A stretch of DNA of 64,000 bases, taken from the NCBI RefSeq assembly GCF_013425525.1, contig NZ_JACCKA010000072.1, forward strand, positions 25,670-89,669, written 5' to 3'. Source of the DNA: Luteimonas salinisoli (GTDB lineage: Bacteria > Pseudomonadota > Gammaproteobacteria > Xanthomonadales > Xanthomonadaceae). The notes under the pieces are model-generated. The model saw only the letters and a program-made list of their open reading frames with translations, was not told the origin of the DNA and ran no database searches. Shown piece by piece: positions 1-7,871 of this stretch (position 1 is its first letter; each line of letters begins with the position of its first letter). The translations under genes and the position numbers were made by a program.

Positions 1-506
1 TGCTCGTCGAGCTCCACCGGCGGCACGTAGTCGAGCCGGCAGGACGCGAGCCGCCCGGCGGTGTCCTCCAGCAGCGCGCGTTCGGCCGCAGCCGCTTCCA
101 GGCGCGCGGCCAGGGGCGCGAACGCGGCGCTGGTCGGGGCCGTGGCATCGCCGGCGGCCAGGCGGGCGGCATCGCGCAGCACCGCGGCGGTGTCCGGGTC
201 GGGCAGGCTCAGCCACCAGCCGGCCTCGCCGTCGCGGCGGTAGCGCACGCGGCTGGCGGGATCGCCGCCGGGCGCGCTCCATACCCCCTCCTCGCCTTCC
301 AGGTCGGCCAATCGCAGCCCCCAGACCCGCTCCAGCGGGCCCGCGACGGGCGCCTCGCCGAGTCCCAGCAGGTCGGCGGCGCTGCGGTTGGCGGCCAGGA
401 TGCGGCCGTTGCCGCCGATGCGCAGCAGCGGCACGTCGACATCGGGCAGCCGGGTCGCGGCCATGGGCGCGTCGGCGTCGCGGCGGGCAGGCTCGGCGAT
501 GTCCAT
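1..506 (-). CDS. PAS-domain protein, N-terminal part only
   Basis: The reverse strand is open from an ATG at 506 to the window edge, giving 168 residues and no stop, so the C-terminal part lies outside. Residues about 25-50 read IGGNGRILAANRSAADLLG, which is the start of a PAS fold (a sensory ligand or redox pocket). An acidic/alanine-rich helical stretch around 110-150 could be a linker to an output domain such as a kinase, methyl-accepting or GGDEF module. It lies 94 bases downstream of the diguanylate cyclase on the same strand, so joint transcription is likely. The ribosome site is weak, and a second ATG 14 codons in could be the true start. The output domain cannot be judged here. Confidence 0.6.
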   Translation of the reverse strand, partial: MDIAEPARRDADAPMAATRLPDVDVPLLRIGGNGRILAANRSAADLLGLGEAPVAGPLERVWGLRLADLEGEEGVWSAPGGDPASRVRYRRDGEAGWWLSLPDPDTAAVLRDAARLAAGDATAPTSAAFAPLAARLEAAAAERALLEDTAGRLASCRLDYVPPVELDE

Positions 507-600
507 CGGGCGATTCCGGGAAAGGGACCTCTCCGCTATCGGCCGCAGACGCGGGGAATTGAGCGCCGGTCGCGCGGCCGAAGCCGCGTCCGGCGGCGCC

Positions 601-1632
601 TCAGGCCGATCCGGCGCAGCGTTCCGGCGAACAGCGCCGGTCGCCCTCGATGCAGATGCGGTCGCGGCCGGTGCGCTTGGCCTGGTAGAGCGCGCCGTCG
701 GCGCGCATCATCCAGCTCGACCAGTCGTCGTCGCCGGTGAGCATGGCGGCGCCGATCGATGCGCGCACCGGACCGGACGGGCCGCGAAGCTCCTCGCGGA
801 TCCGCTGCAGCAGCTTCTCCAGCACGACCTCCACCCCATCGCGATCGGTGGCGGGAAACAGCACCGCGAACTCCTCGCCGCCGAAGCGGTACAGACGGTC
901 CGACTTGCGCAGGTTGCGCCGCAGGATCTCGGCGAAGGCCACCAGCACGCGGTCGCCGGCGTCATGGCCGTGCTGGTCGTTGACCAGCTTGAAATGGTCG
1001 AGATCCAGCACCGCGAGGCCGGCGGGCAGTCGGCGCGAATGGTGGGTGGCGACCGCCTGGGGCACCTCCGTTTCCATCACCCGGCGATTGGCCGTGCCGG
1101 TCAGCGCATCGCGGGTGGCCAGGGCTTCCATCTGCGAGTGGTGGAAGGCCACCAGCCAGGAGAAGATGAAGCCGTACAGGGTGACCAGTGCGGCCGTGGC
1201 CAGGAAGGTGGCCTGCGCGTCGGGCGCGGGGAACCCCGCGGGCAGCAGGAACGGCGACGCCATCAGCGCGAGATTGGCCGCCATCGCCAGCAGTCGCGGC
1301 CCGAGCATGAAGTTGGCGATCATCACCGTGTAGACCCAGAGCAGCCCCTCCAGGCCCAGCGCCACCTGGATGCCGACGCAACCGATGGTGACGAGCACCA
1401 CCACGGTCGATCCGGCCAGGCGGGTGCGGCCCGTGCGCCAGGCGAACAGCGCATTGCCGGCGATCACCGCCACCACCAGCACGTCGATCACCACGGCCGT
1501 CCATTGGCCATTGGCCGCGCGCAGCGCCGCGAACGGCAGGATCGTGATTGCGGCCAGCGCGCCCAGCAGGCAGATCATCGCCAGGCGGATGTCGGCGCGC
1601 AGCTTCTCGAAAATCGCCCTCCACCAGCGCAT
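601..1632 (-). CDS. Membrane diguanylate cyclase (GGDEF)
   Basis: Predicted to make cyclic-di-GMP from two GTP at the inner membrane. The 343-residue protein has six hydrophobic segments between about 15 and 165, then a GGDEF domain. The active-site loop is GGEEF at 251-255, and an intact RxxD inhibitory site (R242-D245) suggests product feedback. The membrane part does not match a sensor type I can name with certainty. I chose the ATG at 1632 because GGAGAG sits just upstream. Longer in-frame starts reach 1860 but add a low-complexity Arg/Ala tail. It may be co-transcribed with the PAS-domain gene downstream. Confidence 0.88.
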   Translation of the reverse strand: MRWWRAIFEKLRADIRLAMICLLGALAAITILPFAALRAANGQWTAVVIDVLVVAVIAGNALFAWRTGRTRLAGSTVVVLVTIGCVGIQVALGLEGLLWVYTVMIANFMLGPRLLAMAANLALMASPFLLPAGFPAPDAQATFLATAALVTLYGFIFSWLVAFHHSQMEALATRDALTGTANRRVMETEVPQAVATHHSRRLPAGLAVLDLDHFKLVNDQHGHDAGDRVLVAFAEILRRNLRKSDRLYRFGGEEFAVLFPATDRDGVEVVLEKLLQRIREELRGPSGPVRASIGAAMLTGDDDWSSWMMRADGALYQAKRTGRDRICIEGDRRCSPERCAGSA

Positions 1633-2133
1633 TCCGCTCTCCAGGCGCCCATCCTGCCCGGGCAGGTCTGCACGCGAATACCGTCGATGGTCGGCCCGGT
1701 CCGCCGCACCTGCCGTCGCGGGGTCGGACATGCCCGCGGCGCCTTCGGTTCGAGACGCCTGCGCGGCGCGCGTGGGACCCGTCTTCCCGGTCATCGACCG
1801 ACCGGGAGAACGTGGGCGCGGAGCGTCGGCACCGCCGGACGCCGGCCGGGGCAGGCGCATCCGGCAGGCGGAGCGATCCGCACCTGCGACGGTATCGGCC
1901 GCCGGCAGGCGGAATTTAGCCGCGTGCGCGGCGGCGGCACGACGATGGACGGCGATTCCGGCGGGGGCATCGGCTGGCGTTCATGGACACGAAGACGCCG
2001 ATTCTTCACGCCGGGGCATGAAGAACCCATGTGCAAGCCGCGCAACCCGTTGATTCCGGCCGGATGGCGTGCCCAGGACGCGACGCGACGCGCGGTGCCC
2101 TACACTGGAGCGCCATGCCCGGAGCCGCCAACG
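1633..2133. other. Non-coding stretch between diguanylate cyclase and small basic protein
   Basis: About 500 bases with no convincing gene. Open frames here are only extensions or antisense shadows of the neighbouring cyclase, rich in Arg, Pro and Ala. It should carry the promoters of the divergent cyclase and of the small basic protein at 2134. An alternative cyclase start (MSDPATAG, near 1731) would use part of it. Confidence 0.4.
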
Positions 2134-2286
2134 ATGGCAAAACCAAACTATTCGTTCGAGAAGCGTCAGCGCGAGATCGCCAAGCAGAAGCAGAAGGAAG
2201 AGAAGCGCGCGAAGAAGCAGGCGGCGAAGCAGGCCGCCGCACCGGCGCCCGCCGCCGGAAACCAGGCGCCCGCCGCCGGCGAATGA
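2134..2286 (+). CDS. Small highly basic conserved protein (50 aa)
   Basis: The 50-residue protein begins MAKPNYSFEKRQREIAKQ and continues as a charged Lys/Glu/Arg helix (residues 8-35) ending in an Ala/Pro tail. Small proteins with the same MAKPNY-FEKRQ-E-AKK start are common conserved hypotheticals in gammaproteobacteria; no function is established that I know of. A GGAG motif precedes the ATG by about ten bases. A short hairpin (GACGGC/GCCGTC) at 2311-2327 just after the stop may help end transcription, although no T run follows. A nucleic-acid or ribosome-associated role would be a guess from charge alone. Confidence 0.75.
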   Translation: MAKPNYSFEKRQREIAKQKQKEEKRAKKQAAKQAAAPAPAAGNQAPAAGE

Positions 2287-2520
2287 GCGGGGCGCAGCGC
2301 CGCCCGCGCTGACGGCCTTCTGCCGTCGGACACCGGGATCCTCGACCTGCCCCCCGAAGGCCGCGACCGCGACCGGTACCCGCAGCTCGGCTATCCCGCC
2401 TGAGGGGAGGCTGCGGCGGTGGCGGGGTCCGAACCCCGCCGCAACAGTCGGCCCGCCTGCCGGGAGCGATCCTGCCCTTGCGCCGGCCCCAGGCCCGCCT
2501 GGTCGTCCGGCGCGCGGCGC

Positions 2521-3231
2521 TCAGGCACCGCTGCCCGACAGCAGCGCCACCGCCTCGTCCAGCCCGACCTCGCCCTCGAAGCCGGCGCTTCCGTTCTCCG
2601 GCCGGCCCGCCTCCACGGCGTGGGCGAACGCGACGCCCGGGTCCGCTTCGAGCCGCTCGTACAGGCGCTGCAAGCCCGGATAGTCGCCGCGGTCGATCAC
2701 GTCGTGATAGCGGGTCCATCGCGCGATCCCGATGAAGTAGGCATCTGCCAGCGTGCGCCGCTCGCCCAGCAGCCAGGGGCCGGCGCCGAGCATGCGTTCG
2801 AGGTCGGCATGCGCCTTGGCCACGGCCGCGCGCCCGTAGTCGGCCAGCGCCTGCCGGGCCTCGCCTTCGATGCCGTGCTCGAGCGCATGCCACAGCGGCG
2901 CGAAGGCGCCGAAGAAGCTGGTGTTGAGGAAGGCCAGCATCTGGTTGAGGCGGTCGAACTCCGGCGTGTGTTGCGCGAACCCGAGGCCGGCGTCGATGGC
3001 GCGTGCGCCGATGTGGTTGAGGATCGCCATGCTTTCGCTGATCGCCGCGCCTTCGGCGGTGAGCAGCGTCGGCGTCTCGGCGACCGGGTTGAGCCGCGAG
3101 TAGGCCGCGCCGGAAACGTCTTCCGGCATCCGGACGCGGCACAGTCGGTAGGGGGCGCCGAACCATTCGAGCGCAACGATACTGCCGAACGAGCAGCCGG
3201 AGGGAACGCCATAAAAGAGGATCGGAGACAT
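2521..3231 (-). CDS. Glutathione S-transferase family protein
   Basis: Cytosolic GST-like protein of 236 residues. The N-terminal thioredoxin fold begins MSPILFYGVPSGCSFGSIVA; the glutathione-binding cis-Pro region is visible as AETPTL near residue 50, with the following ES in AISES. An all-helical C-terminal domain follows (about 85-205). The usual catalytic Ser/Tyr/Cys near residue 10-14 is probably Ser11 or Cys13. It is divergent from the LysR gene at 3333 across a 100-base region holding a strong inverted repeat, so the regulator probably controls this gene. The ATG at 3231 was preferred over upstream starts because the domain begins there. The substrate is unknown. Confidence 0.87.
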   Translation of the reverse strand: MSPILFYGVPSGCSFGSIVALEWFGAPYRLCRVRMPEDVSGAAYSRLNPVAETPTLLTAEGAAISESMAILNHIGARAIDAGLGFAQHTPEFDRLNQMLAFLNTSFFGAFAPLWHALEHGIEGEARQALADYGRAAVAKAHADLERMLGAGPWLLGERRTLADAYFIGIARWTRYHDVIDRGDYPGLQRLYERLEADPGVAFAHAVEAGRPENGSAGFEGEVGLDEAVALLSGSGA

Positions 3232-3263
3232 TGCGGTTCCAAAGCGGTGATGGAGCCGCAAAG

Positions 3264-3325
3264 CTACGCTTGTGGACTTCCGGAGCCTAGACGGTAAAAA
3301 TCCCACTTAAAGTCCACGCCTGTAG
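3264..3325. promoter_or_regulatory. Divergent inverted-repeat operator between GST and LysR genes
   Basis: Two 16-base half-sites of form CTAC-N4-GTGGACTT face each other: 3264-3279 on the plus strand and 3310-3325 on the minus strand, separated by 30 bases. All 12 fixed bases match. The pair lies between the GST start (3231) and the LysR start (3333). Its place and symmetry fit a regulatory site for the adjacent LysR-type protein. The right half abuts the LysR gene start, which suits autorepression. Confidence 0.6.
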
Positions 3326-3332
3326 ACATTGC

Positions 3333-4235
3333 TTGCTCAATCTCAACGACATGCGGTTTTTCGTCGCCGCCGTCGACCGCGGCGGCTTCGCGGCGGCCGG
3401 TCGCCTGCTGGGCGTGCCGAAATCGACGGTGAGCAAGCGGGTCGCGGAGCTGGAACGCGCCCTCGGCGCGCGCCTGATCCACCGCACCTCGCGCAACTTC
3501 GTGCTTACCGAATCCGGCCGCGACTTCCACGAACGCGCCGCGGCGGCGCTGATCGAGGCCGAGGCTGCGGAGACGGCGGTGCGCTCGCGGCAGGCCGAGC
3601 CCAGCGGGACGGTGCGCATGACCAGCTCGGTGCCGGTGGCGCAGCAGCTGCTCGCGCCGCACCTGCCGCGGCTGGCGGTGCAGCATCCCAGGCTGCGCCT
3701 GCAGCTCGACGTCAGCGACCGTTTCGTCGACATCGTGCAGGAGGGCTACGACATCGCGGTGCGCTGCCATTTCGCACCCCTGCCCGATTCGGGCCTGATC
3801 CAGCGCCAGGTCATGGTCGAGCCGGTCGTCCTGGTCGCGTCGCCCGGCTATCTGCAGCGTCATGGTGCGCCAGCCGCTCCGGCGGACCTGGCCGGACACG
3901 ACGGGCTGCTCACCGCGGCCGACAATACGATCTGGCGGCTGAGCGGGCCGGACGGCGGCGAGGCCGCGGTGGGGCCGCGTGCGCGCATGATGGCCAACGA
4001 ATCGACCGCCCTGCTCGCCGCGGCGGATGCCGGTCTCGGCATCGCCTGCCTGCCGTCACTGTTGTGCGCAGATGCGCTGCGCGCCGGCAGGCTGGTCCGG
4101 GTCCTGCCCGCCTGGCACGCCGGAACCATCAGCACCACGCTGTTGCTGCCGCACCGTCGCGGGCTGCTGCCGGGCGTGCGTGCGACGGTGGAGTTCCTGG
4201 CCGGCTGTCTGGCCGCGGACATCCCGGCGGTCTGA
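3333..4235 (+). CDS. LysR-type transcriptional regulator
   Basis: 300 residues, the usual LysR length. An N-terminal winged helix-turn-helix (residues about 7-64, FVAAVDRGGFAAAGRLLGVP followed by STVSKRVAELERALGARL) is followed by a periplasmic-binding-like effector domain (about 90-290). The start is taken as TTG at 3333 (LNLNDMRFF), which fits the family's N-terminus; an ATG at 3351 is the alternative. It is transcribed away from the GST gene and shares the inverted-repeat operator with it, the classic layout of a LysR regulator controlling its divergent neighbour and itself. The effector is unknown. Confidence 0.9.
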   Translation: MLNLNDMRFFVAAVDRGGFAAAGRLLGVPKSTVSKRVAELERALGARLIHRTSRNFVLTESGRDFHERAAAALIEAEAAETAVRSRQAEPSGTVRMTSSVPVAQQLLAPHLPRLAVQHPRLRLQLDVSDRFVDIVQEGYDIAVRCHFAPLPDSGLIQRQVMVEPVVLVASPGYLQRHGAPAAPADLAGHDGLLTAADNTIWRLSGPDGGEAAVGPRARMMANESTALLAAADAGLGIACLPSLLCADALRAGRLVRVLPAWHAGTISTTLLLPHRRGLLPGVRATVEFLAGCLAADIPAV

Positions 4236-4261
4236 GCGCCGCCTGCGACTTCTCGCGGTTC

Positions 4262-4347
4262 CGCAGGCCGGGGTCACGCCCCCGGGGCACGCCCGTCGCG
4301 GCCGTTGGCCGCGCATCGGTGCGGCAAGGGCGTGGCCCCGGCCTGCG
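4262..4347. terminator. Nested hairpin between convergent genes
   Basis: Outer arms 4262-4281 and 4328-4347 pair over 20 positions with one mismatch. Inside them a perfect 7-base hairpin sits at 4297-4303/4307-4313 with a GTT loop. It lies between the stops of the LysR gene (4235) and the convergent small gene (4356), so it could end transcription in both directions. No long T run follows, so a structured repeat is an alternative. Confidence 0.5.
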
Positions 4348-4355
4348 AAAGCCGG

Positions 4356-4595
4356 CTATCCGCTGCAACCGCCGCAGCAGACCGAAGGCTGCAGGACCAC
4401 CTGGGCCTCGCCCACCGGACAGCCGACGCGACCGAGCAGGGCCGCAAGCTGCGCCGCGCCGACCGAGGTCGATACCCGCAACGTGGCACCACCGCGATCC
4501 AGGTCGACCAGCGCGGCAGGATCGAGGGCGGCGAGCGCCCGCGCCACGGCGTCGAGATCAGGCGGGGTGCCCTGGACCGCGACATGGAATTCCAT
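4356..4595 (-). CDS. Small metal-associated-like protein with C-terminal CCGGC tail
   Basis: 79 residues starting MEFHVAVQGTPPDLDAVARA, preceded by a strong GGAGG six bases before the ATG. Alternating hydrophobic pattern (beta-alpha-beta-beta-alpha-beta) resembles a heavy-metal-associated (HMA) ferredoxin-like fold, as in copper chaperones. It lacks the usual N-terminal CxxC. Instead, cysteines are at the end: a single Cys in GRVGCPVG and a terminal CCGGCSG. The tail could bind a metal. Nearest genes (LysR, membrane protein) give no pathway. The fold is inferred; the cysteines are plainly seen. Confidence 0.6.
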   Translation of the reverse strand: MEFHVAVQGTPPDLDAVARALAALDPAALVDLDRGGATLRVSTSVGAAQLAALLGRVGCPVGEAQVVLQPSVCCGGCSG

Positions 4596-4974
4596 TGCAA
4601 CCTCCACGATGGCTACGACGCCGGCGGCCGCCGGTGCCGTGCGGCCGGGTAGCGACCGCGGGACCATGCTCGGCCCTCACCGGTCGGGACGCGCTGACCT
4701 GGATCAAGAAGTGCGCTCGAACCGCGCCAGGCAGTCCCATCCGTTGCGAGGATCCATCACCGTCGCCACGGGGCGGCGCCAATGAATAGCCGTGTCTGGC
4801 AGATGGCCCCAAAGGAAGCCTGCGGACCCATTCGCACGTTGAAACCCAACATCCAGGGAATCCCACCTGGGCGGCGATGCCGCGGCAGAAAACCCGCAGG
4901 GCGGAACACCAGCGTCCGGGCGGGCAATCCCGCGCATACGACGGATTCGGACCGCCGGTGGGAGCAGCCGGACG
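4596..4974. other. Intergenic stretch without a recognised gene
   Basis: About 380 bases upstream of the small metal-associated-like gene. Local composition is less G+C rich than the surroundings. No open frame has a credible start and family match, and no strong hairpin or repeat was found. The promoter of the gene at 4595 must lie in its first part. Confidence 0.4.
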
Positions 4975-5508
4975 CTACAGCGTGCGCATGGTGTCGCCAC
5001 CCGCGGCTTCCAGCAGCTCCTGCGCCTGCGCGCACTGCTCCGCACTGGTCGCGTGCACCAGCAGCACGGTCAGGCCGGCGGCATGAGCCTCGCGCGCCTT
5101 GATCACGTAGGGATCGTGGTCCGGCCGCAGCGACACCAGCCCGCCCGCGAACAGCCCGGCGACCGCACCGAACCCGACGATCGCCCCCGCGGCCATGGCC
5201 GGAGACTGGGTGATCAGCGGCAGTCCGATGCCCCAGAGGATCGCAAACACGACCCCGCCCAGCACCGCCCCGGCGATTCCCAGCCAGAGATGGCTGCGCA
5301 GGATGGTGCGGAAGATGCCGCGGTCCTCGGGTTCCAAGGCGCGAGCCAGGCCGGCCTGCCCCGGCTCCACCACCCGCACCTGCGGGATGGCCAGCGCGAG
5401 GCGTTCGTGGAGACCGGTGGCGGCGGCCTGCGCCGCCGCCACGCTGCCGAAGGCAGCCGCCACCTTGTGGTCGGAGGCCTCGCCGGTCAGGCCGCCCGCG
5501 GCGCTCAT
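4975..5508 (-). CDS. Membrane protein with stress-protein-like N-terminus
   Basis: 177 residues. The N-terminus (HKVAAAFGSVAAAQAAATGL) resembles the short alpha/beta motif of general-stress-protein-17M-like domains. Two Gly-rich membrane segments follow at about 70-92 (LGIAGAVLGGVVFAILWGI) and 100-125 (AAGAIVGFGAVAGLFAGGLV), then a soluble tail from about 127. Gly-rich paired helices of this kind are seen in stress-related inner-membrane proteins. The start at 5508 gives a compact protein; an ATG 17 codons earlier is possible. The exact role is unknown. Confidence 0.65.
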   Translation of the reverse strand: MSAAGGLTGEASDHKVAAAFGSVAAAQAAATGLHERLALAIPQVRVVEPGQAGLARALEPEDRGIFRTILRSHLWLGIAGAVLGGVVFAILWGIGLPLITQSPAMAAGAIVGFGAVAGLFAGGLVSLRPDHDPYVIKAREAHAAGLTVLLVHATSAEQCAQAQELLEAAGGDTMRTL

Positions 5509-5624
5509 CGCCGCGGGCCTGTCGGGGGCCGGCGGCAAGACGGGCGAACTGCTGCGCAATCAGCCATGGCCGATCCTCGTCGTGGGACGGCCCAGCCTAC
5601 GCCGGTGGGTTGTCTACGCCGCGT

Positions 5625-6473
5625 TCAGGCCGCGACCAGCAGCACGAAGCGGCCTACCTGCGAATTCATCGACACCGCCAGCGTATCGGCGCGCTGCAGC
5701 AGTTCGCCTGCCGGCTCGCCGAGGTCGGGAGGCGAGGCGCGGTAGTCGGCGTCCTCGGGCAGTGCGTCGCGGGTGACGTAGCCGACCAGCACGTTCACCA
5801 GTTCGCCCAGCGCGTCCTCGGCCAACGCCTGGTCGCACTCCTCCTCGGGCATCGACAGGAACGCGCCGGCGATGCGCGCAGCGGTGGCGCCGTCGCAGGC
5901 GACGGCGACGCGCAGCGGCCGCTCCGCATCCACCCGGACCTGCGCGGTCAGGGTGCAGCCGTGCAGGTCTTCGGGCGCCTCCACCAGGCTGGAAAACCGG
6001 CAATGGGAGCGCAGCAGGCGCGGGAACAGCCGCGTACAGGTATTGATCGCACCCGCCAGCACGGTGCCCGCGGGGTGGGAGGCAACGCCCAGTTCCAGCG
6101 CCCTGTCGGCATCGGCCCGCTCGTGCTCGTGGCTGCGCAGCGCCGTCTCCAGCTGGGCGACCGTCAGCGCGCCCTGCTCCACCAGGATCTCGCCGAACAG
6201 CCTGCGCCCCTTCTGCTGCCGCTCCAGCAGGTCTTCGACCTGGGCGGGGCTGAGCAGGCCCATTTCGAGCGCCAGGTCGCCGAAGCGCCGGTCCTGGCTG
6301 CGCTGGCGCGCGTTGATGCGTTCGGCCTGTCCGGCGTCGAGCATGCCGGCCGCGACCGCGAGCTCGCCGAGCACCGGGTTGGATGCGCGCTGCGCGTCGA
6401 GCGCGTCGAGCAGCTGCTGCCGGTCGATCAGGCCTTCCTCGAGCAGGTATTGGCCAAGAAACTTTGCCGCCAT
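5625..6473 (-). CDS. CheX-like protein with four MshEN-like repeats
   Basis: 282 residues with a good AGGAGG before the ATG at 6473. The N-terminal half is four near-identical units with LG/FG at residues 6, 35, 64 and 93, a spacing of exactly 29. Each unit resembles the LGxxLxxxGxxxxxQLxxALxxQ pattern of MshEN/GspE-N domains, which in MshE bind cyclic-di-GMP. The C-terminal half (about 145-280) looks like a CheX/CheC phosphatase-type chemotaxis domain, including EDALGELVNVLVGYV. The CheY-like gene lies just upstream (32 bases), so this is probably a receiver plus its partner or phosphatase. Cyclic-di-GMP binding is inferred from the repeats only. Confidence 0.75.
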   Translation of the reverse strand: MAAKFLGQYLLEEGLIDRQQLLDALDAQRASNPVLGELAVAAGMLDAGQAERINARQRSQDRRFGDLALEMGLLSPAQVEDLLERQQKGRRLFGEILVEQGALTVAQLETALRSHEHERADADRALELGVASHPAGTVLAGAINTCTRLFPRLLRSHCRFSSLVEAPEDLHGCTLTAQVRVDAERPLRVAVACDGATAARIAGAFLSMPEEECDQALAEDALGELVNVLVGYVTRDALPEDADYRASPPDLGEPAGELLQRADTLAVSMNSQVGRFVLLVAA

Positions 6474-6505
6474 GGGATGTCGCCTCCTGTATTGGACCAG
6501 ACCGC

Positions 6506-6874
6506 TCAGCCGGCGACGCCGCGGAGCACGCGCACCATCGCTTCTGGATCGATCGGCTTCTGCAGGTAGGACGCCGCGCCCATGCGCAGGCAGTCCTCGA
6601 TGTCCTTCTTCGCGCCCAGCGAGCTGAGGATCACCACCCGGGCGTCGGCATCGTACTCGAGCAGCGCCTGCAGGGTCTGCTTGCCGTCCATCTGCGGCAT
6701 CACCAGGTCCAGCAGCACCACCGTGGGGCGGTGCTCGCGGTAGCCCTCGACCGCCTCGGCGCCGTTGCCCGCCTCCGCCACCACCTCGAAGCCGGCCTCC
6801 GACAGCTGCCTGGCGGTCAGCATGCGCAGGGCGCGCGAATCGTCGCAGAGCAGTACGGTCGGTCGGGCTGTCAT
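6506..6874 (-). CDS. CheY-like single-domain response regulator
   Basis: 122 residues consisting of one receiver domain. The acidic pair Asp10-Asp11 (LLCDDS), the phospho-acceptor Asp in LLDLVMPQMDG (near residue 56), a Ser at the conserved switch position (ILSSLGA) and the Lys in LQKPID (near 106) are all present, so it should be phosphorylatable. There is no DNA-binding or enzyme domain, so output must be through a partner protein. It is directly upstream of the CheX-like gene on the same strand and probably co-transcribed. The cognate kinase is not obvious in the window; the GAF kinase at 15-16 kb is a possibility only. Confidence 0.9.
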   Translation of the reverse strand: MTARPTVLLCDDSRALRMLTARQLSEAGFEVVAEAGNGAEAVEGYREHRPTVVLLDLVMPQMDGKQTLQALLEYDADARVVILSSLGAKKDIEDCLRMGAASYLQKPIDPEAMVRVLRGVAG

Positions 6875-7034
6875 GAGGGTCGACTCCAGTCGGGTGGGCG
6901 CGTGGTGCTGACTCGATCGGCCGCAGGCGTCTTTTCTTTAGCCGCCCATCATGCGGGAGGCCGGCTCCACCATCCACGGGCAGCTCACGGCGCCGGCGCT
7001 ATCCTCGCGCGGCACGCGAGACGGGACCGCAGCG

Positions 7035-7541
7035 ATGACCGACCTGCTCCAGATCTCCGCCCTGCTGCTGGTCGCCCTGGCAATGGCCTTTTCCCTGGCC
7101 CATGCCGCGGAACTTCCCGGCAAGCTGCGGCTGGACCGCGAAACCTATCTGGCGGTGCAGCCCATCTACCATCCCGGCTTCACCATCGGCGGGGCGAGCG
7201 AGCCGCTCGCGATCCTGGCGCTTGCCGGGCTGCTGCTGGTCACGGGCGCCACCGGGCCCGGCTTCGGCATGGTCGCCGCCAGCCTGGTCCTGATGCTGGC
7301 CATGCAGGGCGTGTACTGGCTGGCCGTGCACCCGGTCAACCGCTTCTGGCTGGCCGCCGAGAAACTGCCGCGGACGAGCGCCGGGTTCTTTTCGCTGGGC
7401 AGGCGCCGTGCATCGCCCGACGGCGACGACTGGCGCGGACTGCGCAACCGCTGGGAATGCGCCCACGCCGTGCGGGCGGCGGTCGCGGTCGCGGCGTTCC
7501 TGCTGCTCTGCATCGCGACGGTCGGGTCGGACCCGGCCTGA
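7035..7541 (+). CDS. DUF1772-like membrane protein
   Basis: 168 residues with four hydrophobic segments (about 4-22, 55-75, 80-100, 143-162). The second half holds HPVNRFW and later LRNRWECAHAVRAAVAV, a layout of Asn and then Trp/Arg seen in DUF1772 (anthrone-oxygenase-like) membrane proteins. The start at 7035 puts the first membrane segment at the N-terminus; upstream in-frame starts add a non-conserved tail. It is divergent from the CheY/CheX pair. No enzyme function can be claimed. Confidence 0.65.
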   Translation: MTDLLQISALLLVALAMAFSLAHAAELPGKLRLDRETYLAVQPIYHPGFTIGGASEPLAILALAGLLLVTGATGPGFGMVAASLVLMLAMQGVYWLAVHPVNRFWLAAEKLPRTSAGFFSLGRRRASPDGDDWRGLRNRWECAHAVRAAVAVAAFLLLCIATVGSDPA

Positions 7542-7871
7542 TCGCCGGCCAGGCCCACACCAGCTTCTGCACCTGTTTGGCACACCTAATCGCCACGTTC
7601 GTGGCTCGCCAGCTGGCGCTGGAGACGCACGTCGGCCACGCGGTCGGTGCCAGCCTGATCGACCGGCTCGACGGGTTCCGGGCGGGCGTCTCCGCCGCGC
7701 AGGTACGCGCCCGCGATAAATTCGATCCTCTGCTCCGGGAATACGGGATCGGCGGCGAATGGCGCGTGGTGATTGACCGGAACGGCGGGCGCGAGGCCAC
7801 CCGGGCGATCACCGATGCGATGCCACTGCTCGCCCCTGGCCGATTCGGTGCACCTAGTGCGGGCGCGTCGT
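7542..7871. other. Intergenic stretch with an unassigned open frame
   Basis: Between the DUF1772-like gene and the small gene ending at 7872. One plus-strand frame stays open and, over 7590-7830, reads like a protein (for example KFDPLLREYGIGGEWRVVID), but it has no credible start or ribosome site and matches no family I know. It may be a decayed gene remnant or chance. Base composition is slightly lower in G+C near 7720-7770. Confidence 0.3.

Noticed and set aside
601..2286. Long plus-strand frame across the diguanylate cyclase
   Set aside because: It is the antisense shadow of the cyclase, rich in His, Gln and Arg; only its last 50 codons (2134-2286) are a real small gene.
2317..2403. Protein-like stretch DTGILDLPPEGRDRDRYPQL after the small basic gene
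   Set aside because: It is in frame with, and directly after, the stop of the small gene, and has no start codon; may be read-through or chance.
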